From: Paenibacillus sp. FSL M7-0420
GTDB taxonomy: Bacteria; Bacillota; Bacilli; Paenibacillales; Paenibacillaceae
NCBI RefSeq assembly: GCF_038002345.1
Contig: NZ_JBBOCJ010000001.1
Location: forward strand, 6,262,001-6,326,000
DNA length: 64,000 bases
Direction: 5' to 3'
The translations under genes and the position numbers were made by a program. Numbering within the stretch: position 1 is the first letter of the stretch; each line of letters opens with the position of its first letter. Positions 56,366 to 64,000 of this stretch are shown here, piece after piece. The notes under the pieces are model-generated. The model was not told the origin of the DNA. It made no database searches and saw nothing but the letters and a program-made list of their open reading frames with translations.

Positions 56366-59121
56366 ATGACCCGTACAACTGCCCACCTGATCTCACACAC
56401 CCACTGGGACCGGGAATGGTATATGCCTTATGAGCGTCACCATGTGCTGCTGGCGAAGCTGATGAACGAGCTGCTGGAGACGCTGGAGCAGGACGAGCGC
56501 TACCGGTACTTCCACCTGGACGGACAGACCATTATTATTGAAGATTATCTGCAGGTTCATCCTGAGCGGAGAGAGCAGCTGGAGCGGTTCATCCGCGAAG
56601 GCCGGATTGTCATCGGTCCCTGGTATGTGCTCCAGGATGAATTCCTGACCAGCTCCGAGGCCAATGTGCGTAATCTGCTGATCGGCCACCAGGACGCAGC
56701 GAAATATGGCGTCATCTCGAAGCTCGGTTATTTCCCCGATTCCTTCGGCAATATGGGCCAAGCCCCCCAGCTTCTCCAGCAGGCTGACATCGGGACTGCG
56801 GTGTTCGGCCGCGGCGTGAAGCCGACAGGCTTCGATAACATGGTCGGCGAGCTGAACAGCACCAGCTATGAGTCGCCATACTCGGAGATGTACTGGGAAT
56901 CCCCGGATGGCTCAGTTGTGCTTGGACTGCTGTTTGCGAACTGGTACAGCAACGGCAATGAGGTGCCGGTGGATGCAGAGGAAGCCAAGGTCTTCTGGGA
57001 CCGAAAAATCGCGGATGCCGGCAAATACGCCTCCACCCCGGAGCTGCTGTTCATGAACGGCTGTGATCATCAGCCGGTGCAGCGTGATCTCGCGGATGCG
57101 CTGGAGACGGCCCGGAAGCTGTACCCGGACACGGACTTCGTCCACTCCAGCTTCGAGCAGTATCTGAAGGCGCTAGCGCCTTCGCTGCCTGAGGATCTGG
57201 TCACCGTGCACGGCGAGCTGCGCAGCCAGCATACGGACGGCTGGGGGACGCTGGTGAATACCGCTTCCGCCCGCGTCTACCTGAAGCAGCTCAACCAGCA
57301 GGGCCAGACGCTGCTGGAGAAGGGCGCGGAGCCGCTGGCGGCACTCGCTATCTGGTCAGCGGGCAGGCCTACCCCCATGCCCTGCTGACCTACGCCTGGA
57401 AGACCCTGATGCAGAACCACCCGCATGACAGCATCTGCGGCTGCAGTGTGGATGAGGTCCACCGCGAGATGATCAGCCGCTTCGACAAGAGCCGCCATGC
57501 AGGCGAGGCTATTATTGAAGACAGCCTGAAGGCGGTCTCCGCACAAATCGGAACCCGGAATGTTGCCGCCTGGGGCGAGTCTGCCCGTCCGGTGACGGTC
57601 TTCAATACCACCGGTTGGCAGCGCAGCGGGACGGTTAGCGTGGAGGTTATGTTCGCCAAGCGTTATTTCAAGGAAGGGCCGAATCCGGCGGCGATTGCCG
57701 AAGCGCTGGATCAGCTTCCGCTTGCGCTTGAGCAAGGGAGGCTGCTGGATGCTGAAGGACGGCATGTGGCTTGCCGGGCGGAGGATCTGGGCACCCGGTT
57801 CGGCTATGAGCTGCCGGACGACCAGTTCCGCAAGCCTTATATGGCCCGGATGGTCCGGCTGGCCTTCGAGGCCGCGCAGGTGCCGCCGCTAGGCTACAGC
57901 ACCTACGCCTGGGTAGAGTCGGCGGATGAGTCCGCCGGGGCTGCTGCTGAAGGTCCGCTTAAGCTGCTGGAACGTGGGATGGAGAATGAATTCATGGCTG
58001 TCCGTATCCGGGAGGACGGCTCTTACGATGTGGCCGACAAGCGGACGGGCCGCAGCTTCACCGGACTCGGCGTCTATGAGAACTGCGGCGATATCGGCAA
58101 TGAATATGTGTTCCGCCAGCCGGAGGGCGATGTGGCGCTGACGACCAAGGGCCTTGTCGCCCGGATCTCGCTGGCTGAGCATGAGCCTTACCGCATCACG
58201 TATGAAATCGTGCATGAATGGGCTATTCCCGCTTCCGCCGATGCTTCATTTGAGGATGAGAAGCGCAGAATGGTACCGTTCCGGCAGCGCAAGGCTGGAC
58301 GCTCTACGGAGCAAGTGCCGCTGCGGATTGTGACCCGGATTAGCCTGGAGGCCAGCGGGACCGGCGTTCAGGTCTCTGCCGCACTCAATAACCAGGCTAA
58401 GGACCATCGGCTGCGCGTCCTCTTCCCTACCGGGCTGGCCGCCTCGACCGTGCGGGCCGACTCCATCTTCGAAGCCGCAGAGCGCGGGATTGAACCAGCT
58501 CCGGACTGGATCAATCCGAGCAATGCCCAGCACCAGCAGGCTTACGCCAGTGTGTCGGACGGCAGCGCCGGACTGCTGGTGGCCAACCAAGGGCTGAACG
58601 AATACGAGGTGCTGCGGGACGGCAGCAATACGATTGCCGTTACCCTGCTGCGCAGCGTGTCGGAGTTGGGCGACTGGGGCGTGTTCCCTACACCGGAGGC
58701 CCAGTGCCTTGGCGAGCAGACCGTGGAATTCGCGGTCCGTCCCTTTGCCGGGGATGCGAATTGGACGGAGGCCTGCACCTGGGCCTATCAGTACCAGGCA
58801 CCTTGGTTCACGGTTCAAACCGGCTGGCAGGAGGGCTCCCTCCCTGCGGTCTATCAGCCGCTGGAATGGCAAGGCCGCACCCTGGCGCTGTCCGCCTTCA
58901 AAATGTCCGCAGACCATGAGGACATCATTCTGCGGTGGTTCAATCTGGCGGGCGCGGAGCAGGAGCTCGCGCTTACGCCGCATTTTCCCGTGGAGGCTGT
59001 CCATGCCAGTGATATTCTGGAACGGCGCAAACAACGGGAGATCCTGGATGAAGGCACTCTCCGCCGCTCTGTCGGCAAAGCTCAGATCGTCACCTATGCC
59101 CTAAAGCCCGTACAACCCTAA
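56366..59121 (+). pseudogene. Second GH38 alpha-mannosidase, broken by a frameshift
   Basis: An alpha-mannosidase of about 918 codons in two frames. The 5' part (56366-57388) has the metal site SHTHWDREWYMPYE and FPDSFGNMGQ with the nucleophile Asp. Near 57349 the frame is lost; the sequence resumes as YLVSGQAYPHALLTYAWKTLMQNHPHDSICGCSVDEVH in another frame and runs to 59121. Restoring one T (GCT-TAT-CTG) would join the parts in register, so a single-base deletion explains it. The first product ends soon after in GRPTPMPC. HDSICGCS is a GH38 substrate motif lost from the first part, so activity is unlikely. AGGAGG precedes the start. Mutation and assembly error cannot be told apart here. Confidence 0.88.
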
Positions 59122-59148
59122 ATTCACTATGCCAGGAGGAGTTATACT

Positions 59149-60429
59149 ATGAAGCTGCCCGCTTCCATTACCGCTTATCTGAATGAGGCCGATGAACGGC
59201 TTGCGCATCACCCGAAACTGCAGCAGTTGTTCCGCAACTGCTTCCCGAACACACTGGAGACCACGACCAAGCTGCTGGAAGACGGCACTACCTTCGTGTT
59301 CACCGGCGATATTCCGGCCATGTGGCTGCGCGATTCGACGGAGCAGGTGCGCCACTATATCCCTTTTGCCAAGCATGACCCTGAATTGCAGCGGATTCTC
59401 CGCGGCCTGATTGCCCGCCAGATGTTCTATGTGAATATTGATCCATACACCAACGCCTTCAACGAGACGGCAAGTGACAAGCATTACCGCGATACGGACG
59501 ACTGTAACTTGAACCCGTGGATGTGGGAGCGCAAATATGAGCTCGACTCCCTCTGCTTCGTCGTTCAGCTGGCTTATATGTACTGGAAGGAAGCGGAGCA
59601 GACCGACATCTTCGATGCTGCCTGCTATCAGGCGCTGACCTCCATCGTGATCACGATCGAGACCGAGCAGCATCACGGGGAGAAGTCGCCTTACCACTTC
59701 ATCCGGCAGACGCTCCAGGATACGGAGACGCTGCACAATAACGGGCGCGGGATGCCGGTCAACTATACAGGGATGAGCTGGTCGGGCTTCCGCCCAAGCG
59801 ATGACAGCTGCGAATTCGGCTACAATATTCCCTCGAATATGTTCGCTGTGGTCATTCTGGGGTATATCGGCGAGATAGCAAGCGAGGTATACCAGGACGA
59901 GCGGCTGGCGGCGAGAGCGGCGAAGCTGCGCAAGGAGATCGACTTCGGCATCCGTACCTACGGCATCGTGACCCATCCGAAATACGGCAGAATCTACGCC
60001 TATGAGACGGACGGCTACGGCAATTACTCGCTGATGGACGATGCCGGAACCCCGGGACTGATCTCCATTCCTTATATTGGTTATGTGGGTGTGGAGGATG
60101 AGATTTATCAGAATACCCGCCGGTTCGCGCTCAGCTTCGATAACCCCTTCTATTTCGAGGGCAAGCACGCCAAGGGCATCGGCAGTCCGCATACACCGGG
60201 CGGTTACGTCTGGCATATGGCGCTGTCGATGCAGGCGCTTACGGCGGATAACGATGAGGAGATCAAGGAGCTGATCGACATGCTGATCCGCACCGACGCC
60301 GATACCGGCTACATGCACGAAGGCTTCCACCCGGATAATCCGGCGGACTTCTCGCGCGAATGGTTCGCCTGGTCCAACAGCCTGTTCGCTACGCTGATAG
60401 GCAAGGCGATGGATAAGGGGCTGGTTTAA
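59149..60429 (+). CDS. GH125 exo-alpha-1,6-mannosidase
   Basis: A 426-residue (alpha/alpha)6 enzyme of GH125 (formerly DUF1237), metal-independent exo-alpha-1,6-mannosidases acting on N-glycan and mannan fragments. Matching motifs are TGDIPAMWLRDSTEQVRHYI, RGMPVNYTGMSWSGFRPSDDSCEFGYNIPSNMFA with the probable acid Asp, and YMHEGFHPDNPADFSREWFAWSNSLFA with the probable base Glu. The start has AGGAGG upstream and follows the GH38 stop by 27 bp, so the two are one operon. No signal peptide: it works on imported glycans. Confidence 0.95.
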   Translation: MKLPASITAYLNEADERLAHHPKLQQLFRNCFPNTLETTTKLLEDGTTFVFTGDIPAMWLRDSTEQVRHYIPFAKHDPELQRILRGLIARQMFYVNIDPYTNAFNETASDKHYRDTDDCNLNPWMWERKYELDSLCFVVQLAYMYWKEAEQTDIFDAACYQALTSIVITIETEQHHGEKSPYHFIRQTLQDTETLHNNGRGMPVNYTGMSWSGFRPSDDSCEFGYNIPSNMFAVVILGYIGEIASEVYQDERLAARAAKLRKEIDFGIRTYGIVTHPKYGRIYAYETDGYGNYSLMDDAGTPGLISIPYIGYVGVEDEIYQNTRRFALSFDNPFYFEGKHAKGIGSPHTPGGYVWHMALSMQALTADNDEEIKELIDMLIRTDADTGYMHEGFHPDNPADFSREWFAWSNSLFATLIGKAMDKGLV

Positions 60430-60620
60430 GGGGGTAACCCTGAACGGATAGCTCATCCTGCACCAAGCAAGTGGAATAACGTATCTTAATTCGCCCATTG
60501 GGCTAGAGTTACCGGCAACAGGTGGAAAAACAGCAACTAATATAGTTAGTTTAAGGTACTTTGGATGAATGGGGAGAATTTAGTTGGAGGAAATCCATCT
60601 ATCATACTTCCTCTATACAC

Positions 60621-60666
60621 AAAACGGCTGCGGCTCCCTTGAACTCAAGGAGGCCGCAGCCGTTTC
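60621..60666. terminator. Bidirectional terminator between GH125 and deoC
   Basis: AAAACGGCTGCGGC and GCCGCAGCCGTTT form a long stem with an inner CCTTGA/TCAAGG pairing, flanked by A and T runs on both sides. It serves both convergent genes. The rest of 60430-60620 shows no gene. Confidence 0.85.
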
Positions 60667-60688
60667 TATGTGTCTAGCTTACTTCTGC

Positions 60689-61366
60689 TTAGTAGCCGCT
60701 CTGGCTCTGCTCGCCCTTGGCGATGGCTACGCCGCCGCTGGTGCCGATCCGGCTGGCGCCTGCGCCGATCATCACCAGCGCGTCTTCCGCGCTGCGGACA
60801 CCGCCGGAGGCCTTCACGCCGATCTCAGGACCGACCGTTGCCCGCATCAGGGCAATATCTTCCTTCGTGGCTCCCCCGGTCGAGAAGCCGGTTGAGGTCT
60901 TCACGAAGTCTGCGCCCGCTTCTACAGCAAGCTTGCAGGCACGGACCTTCTCCTCTTCAGTCAGCAGGCAGGCCTCAATAATCACCTTGGTCAGCGCCTT
61001 GCCGCGTGCGGCTTCGACTACGGCAACCATATCGCGCTTGACCAGCTCGTCATTGCCGTCCTTCAGTGCGCCGATATTAATGACCATATCCACCTCACCG
61101 GCACCGTTCGCAATGGCATCCTTCGTCTCAAAAGCCTTCGTCTCAGGCGTCGATGCCCCGAGCGGGAAGCCGATTACTGTACATACCTTCACTTCCGGTG
61201 TATCCTTCAGCACGGCATGCGCAGTAGCGACCCAAGCCGGATTCACGCACACAGAAGCGAATTTGTAGGCTTTGGCCTCTTCGGCAAGCTTGATAATATC
61301 GTCTTTCCGGGCATCCGCCTTCAGCAGCGTATGATCAATAATCCCGGATATTGTAGTTTCACTCAT
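60689..61366 (-). CDS. deoC: Deoxyribose-phosphate aldolase
   Basis: A 225-residue class I aldolase that splits 2-deoxyribose 5-phosphate into glyceraldehyde 3-phosphate and acetaldehyde in nucleoside salvage. It shows [38 protein letters not shown], the Schiff-base Lys in FVKTSTGFS and [10 protein letters not shown]. The ATG at 61366 has GGAGG eight bases upstream; an in-frame start at 61381 is weaker. It stands alone between a terminator and the chemoreceptor gene. Confidence 0.97.
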   Translation of the reverse strand: MSETTISGIIDHTLLKADARKDDIIKLAEEAKAYKFASVCVNPAWVATAHAVLKDTPEVKVCTVIGFPLGASTPETKAFETKDAIANGAGEVDMVINIGALKDGNDELVKRDMVAVVEAARGKALTKVIIEACLLTEEEKVRACKLAVEAGADFVKTSTGFSTGGATKEDIALMRATVGPEIGVKASGGVRSAEDALVMIGAGASRIGTSGGVAIAKGEQSQSGY

Positions 61367-61516
61367 GTTCAATTCCTCCATATAATCGGTAATAGATGTT
61401 CACATCCCCTGTAATCATACCAATAGTCGGACGCTTTTGAAAGCTGGAGGGCATAACATCTGCTAATCCTGTATCCACTCCGGACAGTATAGATCAAGCG
61501 CACCGAACCCCTAGCC

Positions 61517-63274
61517 CTATACATTCACCTGCCGGATGGCCTCCCGCAGATCGCCCGTACTCGCGCTGACGCTCAGCGAAGCCTCGTAGACTTCTTTGAT
61601 TCGCGCCAATTGCAGGTCAGTCAGCTCACGGATCTCCCGGGTCTGCTCCGAGACCTCTCCGGCAATATCGGCCATGCTGCCCACCGCTGCCGCAACCTCC
61701 TCTGAGCCGGCGGAGAGCTGCTCCGCTGTCGCCGACACATCAATGATCTGTCCGGCCACCTCCCGGAAGGCGGCGGAGGCCTCCAGCAGAGCAGCCTCCG
61801 CTTCGGCTGACATCCGCACCCCTTCCCTCACTTCAGCGGATGCTTCCGTCATCTGTACCCCGATGCTCGCCGAAGCCTGGCTGATATGCAGCAGCAGCTC
61901 GGCTACCCGCTCGGCCGAGGCTGCGGAGCCTTCCGCCAGCTTGCGCACTTCACCGGCTACGACAGTGAAGCCTCTGCCGTGCTCCCCCGCATGCGCCGCC
62001 TCAATCGAGGCATTCAGCGCCAGCAGCTTCGTCTGATCCGCAGACTGCCTGATCGCAGCCAGCGCACCTTCAATCTCATCCGTGTACTCTTGCAGCCGCA
62101 GCACAATATCCAGCGTCTCCCCGGTGGATACAGAGATCGATTTCATTTGCTGGTTAGTGTGGTTCATGGACGTCTGGGACGCCTCTGCAATGTCCAGCGC
62201 CTTGACTGCGAATTCCGAGACCGCAGCCGAGGCCTCCGAGATGCGCGAGATGCCCAGCGCCATCTCTTCCATAGCCACAGCGCTGCTCTGTGCGCCTTCC
62301 GTCTGCGAGTTAGCCCCGGCATGGATATCGCTGATTCTGCCGCTCACCGTCTCACTCATTTTCAGCACATCATCGGCATTCCTGGCGAAGGTCTCGGAGG
62401 AGCCGTAGAGACTGTCAGATGCGGTAGACACCCCGGATACCATCCCTTTCACTCTGGCATTCAGATCCCCTGACATCTGGAGCATCGCCTGATAAGCCCT
62501 GCCAATCTCATCCCGGGAGGTGACCGGACGGGCATGCAGGATACGGGCTGCTCCGGCGAGATCCCCTTCAGCCATCGTGCCCGCGCTCTCTGTAATCGTC
62601 ACCAGCGGACGCAAGGACCGGGATACGAACCAGGCCAGCACCGCGAGTGCGCCCAGAGACAGAGCTAGAATAATACTATAGAGCGGCAGGCTCTCCATCA
62701 GGACATCACGGGTCAGCGTACTAAGCACAGCAACATCCGTATCAATGCCCAGCGCCCCGACCAGTTTCCCAGTGGTGTCCTTCATAGGAACGAATGCCGA
62801 GATATAATCCCCGTATTCGGGATTGCTGATCAGCGGCGTGCTGGCATTCTCTCCGGCAAGCACAGCCGTAACTGCGGCCGCAGGCATATCGGTAGTCTCA
62901 TTAATCCCCGAAGCCAGCGGGTCTCCCTCCGGCCTGCCGTCAATCATCAGCTGCGGCTGACGGGCATCATCAATCCTTACAAAATATACATAACGGGCAC
63001 CAATCGACTTCCGGAACTGATCCAGTTCATGGCGGAGTGACCAGTACAGGTCCGACTCCTGCGGATCGGCCAGGAATTCGCTGTAGCGGCCGGGATCAAT
63101 CTGTGTCACATAATGGCTGGCAATACTCATGTTGTAGCTGCTGATCGTCCCTTTGACCGCTGATCCGGTGTTCACCCACTGAATGGCGGCATTGCCTGCT
63201 GTAATGCAGAGAATCACTAAAGTCATAACACAGAGAATACGGGCAATCAGTCTGGTTCGGATAAAAGAAAACAT
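61517..63274 (-). CDS. Methyl-accepting chemotaxis protein
   Basis: A 585-residue membrane chemoreceptor. TM1 (about 10-30) is followed by an extracellular Cache-like sensor with YVYFVRIDD and [13 protein letters not shown]2 (about 195-217), a HAMP domain ([22 protein letters not shown]) and a long signalling coiled coil follow, with the hairpin tip [35 protein letters not shown] that contacts CheA/CheW. The ligand is unknown. The start has AAAGGGAAGG upstream. The leader carries a compact hairpin (63430-63469). Confidence 0.95.
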   Translation of the reverse strand: MFSFIRTRLIARILCVMTLVILCITAGNAAIQWVNTGSAVKGTISSYNMSIASHYVTQIDPGRYSEFLADPQESDLYWSLRHELDQFRKSIGARYVYFVRIDDARQPQLMIDGRPEGDPLASGINETTDMPAAAVTAVLAGENASTPLISNPEYGDYISAFVPMKDTTGKLVGALGIDTDVAVLSTLTRDVLMESLPLYSIILALSLGALAVLAWFVSRSLRPLVTITESAGTMAEGDLAGAARILHARPVTSRDEIGRAYQAMLQMSGDLNARVKGMVSGVSTASDSLYGSSETFARNADDVLKMSETVSGRISDIHAGANSQTEGAQSSAVAMEEMALGISRISEASAAVSEFAVKALDIAEASQTSMNHTNQQMKSISVSTGETLDIVLRLQEYTDEIEGALAAIRQSADQTKLLALNASIEAAHAGEHGRGFTVVAGEVRKLAEGSAASAERVAELLLHISQASASIGVQMTEASAEVREGVRMSAEAEAALLEASAAFREVAGQIIDVSATAEQLSAGSEEVAAAVGSMADIAGEVSEQTREIRELTDLQLARIKEVYEASLSVSASTGDLREAIRQVNV

Positions 63275-63429
63275 GGAGGCCTTCCCTTTCGCGCATCACA
63301 ATTGCGTGGTTATAGTAGGGCCATCCGATAAAGCAATGACAAATGTCCCTCTACCGGAAAATTTCGACAAACTTTTCAAAAACCCTTTTCCAAAGACGGC
63401 GCAGACTATTAAAATTTGAAAATCAAGTG

Positions 63430-63469
63430 GAAACGGCTTTGCTGTCTTTTTAAAGGACGGTACCGTTTC
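63430..63469 (-). other. Compact hairpin in the chemoreceptor leader
   Basis: On the minus strand GAAACGG pairs with CCGTTTC around an inner GTC...GAC stem with a GCAAAGCC strand. It lies 155 bp upstream of the chemoreceptor start. GACAGCAAAGCC recalls part of the c-di-GMP-I riboswitch, but the other conserved half (GGCAAACC) is absent. Confidence 0.4.
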
Positions 63470-63590
63470 GGCGAGAAATAGAAGGATAATGGATAGCGTG
63501 AAACCTATACATTCTTATATTTGAACAAAATCATCCTGCGGGTGAACGATGCTAATGCCTCTCTCACCGTCCGCTTTAAGGAGCAGTAAT

Positions 63591-63758
63591 GTTGCAATTT
63601 TGGCAGGATTCCTCTATACCTTTTACGGGTTGAAGTACAATGTTGCACTATTTGCATAAATTTCGGTGTTTTGAGCAAGTTAGCGCTGAATTTGTTGCAT
63701 TTCGTGCAGGATTTCAGCATTGACCGCTTCTTTGGGGCTGTATTGTTGCATTTTTGGC
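63591..63758. repeat. Array 6 of phased palindromes (4 units)
   Basis: Cores start at 63592, 63643, 63695 and 63746, same orientation, at distances of 51, 52 and 51 bp. Units read TGTTGCA-N6-GGCAGGATT or close variants; the first and last end identically in GGCAGGATTCCTCT. It fills the stretch upstream of the chemoreceptor. No convincing gene lies in 63275-63910. Confidence 0.82.
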
Positions 63759-63913
63759 AGGATTCCTCTTAAAATGTTACTGCCTGTGACGCATGGGGCC
63801 CTTTCCTCGGCGCAGCGACACCCATTGTATTCGGTTTTTCGTATACAATCAGGCCCACGTACCTTCGCCCAGCACAGTATGTATAGCGTGAAACATACAC
63901 ATTCTTACATTTT

Positions 63914-63960
63914 CAAAAAAAAGGCTGCTTCTGAAGCCTAATCGCTCCAAAAACAGCCTT
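63914..63960 (-). terminator. Terminator of a gene beyond the right edge
   Basis: On the minus strand AAGGCTG ... CAGCCTT closes a hairpin followed by TTTTTTTT. A minus-strand gene probably ends within the last 35 bases; one frame reads ...RPLTG and stops at 63967-63969, but too little is present to call it. Confidence 0.7.
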
Positions 63961-64000
63961 CTGGCCTTAACCCGTCAATGGCCGCCCGAAGGCGACCATC

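Noticed and set aside
63430..63469. True c-di-GMP-I riboswitch
   Set aside because: The conserved GGCAAACC half and the tetraloop/receptor are missing; kept only as an unexplained hairpin.
63967..64000. C-terminal end of a minus-strand gene (one frame ends RPLTG)
   Set aside because: Only eleven codons are visible and two frames stop here; the terminator suggests a gene end but the product cannot be called.

Overview
The window looks like a chromosomal stretch of Paenibacillus or a close relative. The DNA is GC-rich for a Firmicute, nearly every gene has a strong AGGAGG-type ribosome binding site, and starts include TTG and GTG. It also has LplABC-type sugar ABC importers without an ATPase, large membrane-anchored AraC regulators, CcpA cre-like sites and many glycoside hydrolases. 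No rRNA, tRNA, transposase, phage gene or CRISPR array is visible.

Layout. 1-4179 is the xylose region: 5' part of xylB, xylA, and divergent xylR, with a XylR-type operator and a cre site. 4322-8081 holds a small membrane protein, a glutaredoxin-like protein, thioredoxin reductase (PerR-like box) and a P1B-4 metal-exporting ATPase (two Fur-like boxes). 8627-31565 is a large minus-strand polysaccharide locus: GH94, GH2, a duplicated rhamnose-mutarotase-like protein, an AraC regulator, a secreted beta-helix protein with Ig-like domains, an unknown helical protein, a binding protein with two permeases, an SGNH esterase and a GH105 unsaturated-uronyl hydrolase. This fits a pectin- or rhamnogalacturonan-like substrate. 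31867-37614 holds a CE4 deacetylase, a protein resembling a degenerate C-terminal domain of PEP-utilising enzymes, metY and a membrane-anchored hydrolase. 37790-42468 is an amino-sugar-acid operon (amidohydrolase, DgaE-like, DgaF-like, KDG kinase, GntR). 42752-60429 is a mannoside locus: AraC regulator, GH130, GH38, GH3, ABC importer, a second GH38 and GH125, suggesting breakdown of alpha-mannan or high-mannose N-glycans. deoC and a chemoreceptor close the window.

Two results stand out. First, the intergenic regions carry at least seven arrays of a short imperfect palindrome (core TTGYA-N5-TRCA, 14 bp) whose centres lie about 51 or 62 bp apart, close to whole helical turns. Four arrays share the same 51-62-51 layout. 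I do not recognise this as a named repeat family, and it is the best candidate here for something undescribed. Second, both GH38 alpha-mannosidase genes are broken by what looks like a single-base change: an in-frame TGA in one and a one-base deletion in the other.

Other oddities are a telomere-like (TTGGGG)n / (GGGTTGC)n G-rich satellite inside one array, and a 25-bp tandem repeat apparently copied from the stop-codon region of the GH130 gene. All calls rest on reading the sequence; no database search was possible.
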